From Elysia crispata (taxonomy: Eukaryota > Mollusca > Gastropoda > Plakobranchidae): a DNA stretch of 64,000 nucleotides. The position numbers and the translations under genes are program-made. Positions within the stretch are counted from its first letter, which is position 1. Each line of letters starts with the position of its first letter. Under the pieces are notes generated by a model. That model did no database searches. It was not told where the DNA came from and saw only the letters and a program-made list of their open reading frames with translations. Shown here piece by piece: positions 63,082-64,000 of this stretch. The stretch covers positions 24,643 to 88,642 of the forward strand of contig JAWDGP010007164.1 of assembly GCA_033675545.1 (NCBI GenBank). Direction: 5' to 3'.

Positions 63082-64000
63082 TGTGAGGTCAAGTTACAAT
63101 CAGTGAGAGACTGGAAGGCTAGGGGAATGAAAAGCGAGAATGTATGTGCCTTAGCCTCCCAGCCCTAGCCTTAGCCTTTTTAGATCTATGTGTGAATCAG
63201 GGTCATCCTCTTTTACTAACATTACATTGATCATGAAGAAAGACGGGAGATTGAAACATCTGTGTAGAGATCAAAATCGGGAGAGGAAAATTGTAATAAA
63301 AAAATTAGCCCCGGAACAGAAGAAACTAAAAAAAAAAAAAAGTAACAAAATAAGAAATTATCAAATTATAAAAATTATAAAAAGTTTCAACATATCCGAA
63401 TTATTATTGGCAAAAGTGAAAGGGTACAGTTTATTGCTTCGTCAAAAAAAGAAAAGAAAGAATAGTCCTTTAGTGTGACGATAAAAAAAAAAAAAAAAAA
63501 AAAAAAACAAAAAAAATTCTATACTTATTCTGGATATCTCATAAAGAAAACGGAACTCATGAACTGAGTTATAAAAAAGAGAAATTATATATATAAGAAG
63601 AGAACTATTATATTCTAAAAAGACAATTTTGTGTAAAGAAAGAACAAGTCAAAAGAAAACGGACTATTACAACAAGAACTGGTGTGTGTTAAACAATCAA
63701 GGAATGGTGTGTGGGTGAGAGAGACAAGGACTGGTGTGTACGAACTAGAACAACTTTGGTGCATGAACAAGATCTTGGTAGTTGGAAGCAAGACGTGGAA
63801 TCAAGCAGAAAAAGAAAAATGTAATTGATAAGATAGAATTTACCCAAGAATTATATGTCAACGTAGGTCCAGATGTAGTTTTGCTTTATGAGATATTTAT
63901 TGAGTTTATTAAGATTATTATTGTTTTGTTTTGTATTATGTAGAAGGGGGGGAATTCATTACCGAATAAGAATTAAAAATCTAAAAATATTGTTGGTTTT
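63082..64000 (+). repeat. 3' LTR, cut off by the window end
   Basis: Starts TGTGAGGTCAAG after the polypurine tract and follows the 5' LTR to the window end. It differs by many substitutions and small indels, consistent with an old insertion or with consensus errors. The copy has a 25-base A run (63483-63507) where the 5' LTR has eight A. The open frame at 63188-63478 is LTR sequence and not a gene. Confidence 0.88.
63483..63507 (+). repeat. A25 homopolymer inside the 3' LTR
   Basis: Twenty-five consecutive A where the 5' LTR copy has a run of eight A (about 55211-55218). Slippage expansion or an assembly artefact. Confidence 0.85.

Larger units (their letters stand above)
54811..64000 (+). 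mobile_element. Ty3/gypsy-class LTR retrotransposon with Gmr1-like domain order, truncated by the window end
   Basis: Two similar flanks (54811-55705 and 63082-64000) are the LTRs. The internal part holds a leader, gag (58306-59157), protease (to 59866), integrase (about 60012-61293), reverse transcriptase (about 61431-62100), connection and RNase H (to about 62640), and a polypurine tract (63065-63081). Integrase lies before reverse transcriptase, unlike ordinary Ty3/gypsy elements. Gag and protease frames are open; pol has stops and frameshifts throughout. The element inserted in a diverged satellite monomer. Its right end and second target duplication are outside the window. Confidence 0.9.

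Overview
This is eukaryotic, almost certainly invertebrate animal, DNA with no ordinary host gene. About 50 kb of the 64 kb is one AT-rich tandem satellite. It is interrupted by a cut-and-paste DNA transposon and ends in an LTR retrotransposon. The DNA transposon encodes a RAG1-like N-terminal zinc region joined to a Chapaev/RAG1-type DDE core. From memory, the closest described element is N-RAG-TP of the sea slug Aplysia, so a mollusc or another lophotrochozoan is a reasonable but unproven guess. The setting looks like pericentromeric or other heterochromatic satellite DNA.

Layout. 1-15787: about 32 head-to-tail copies of a roughly 497-bp monomer, first as an irregular mixture of two subtypes, then as a C-type set with a repeating pattern of two or three monomers. 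15788-20242: a 4,455-bp transposon flanked by a 4-bp duplication (ATTA), inserted into one identifiable satellite monomer. 20247-54810: the same satellite resumes in the same phase and orientation. Its central part (about 21.4-45.7 kb) is strikingly homogenised and its right part (45.7-54.8 kb) is diverged. 54811-64000: a Ty3/gypsy-class LTR retrotransposon with a 5' LTR, leader, intact gag and protease frames, a degraded pol, a polypurine tract and a 3' LTR cut off by the window end.

Three observations stand out. First, the RAG1-like element keeps the positions of its catalytic acidic residues and zinc cysteines although its reading frame is broken by several stops and frameshifts. Second, its two ends start with CACAG, as V(D)J recombination signals do. 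Their inner conserved blocks lie 11 bp further from the tip on one side than on the other, which is the 12/23 difference of recombination signals. Third, the LTR element has Ty3-type proteins in the order protease - integrase - reverse transcriptase - RNase H. That is the order of Ty1/copia elements and is known in Ty3 relatives only from the Gmr1-like group.

The many short open frames in the satellite recur with the monomer period and are not treated as genes. No tRNA, rRNA, CRISPR array or bacterial-type feature was seen.
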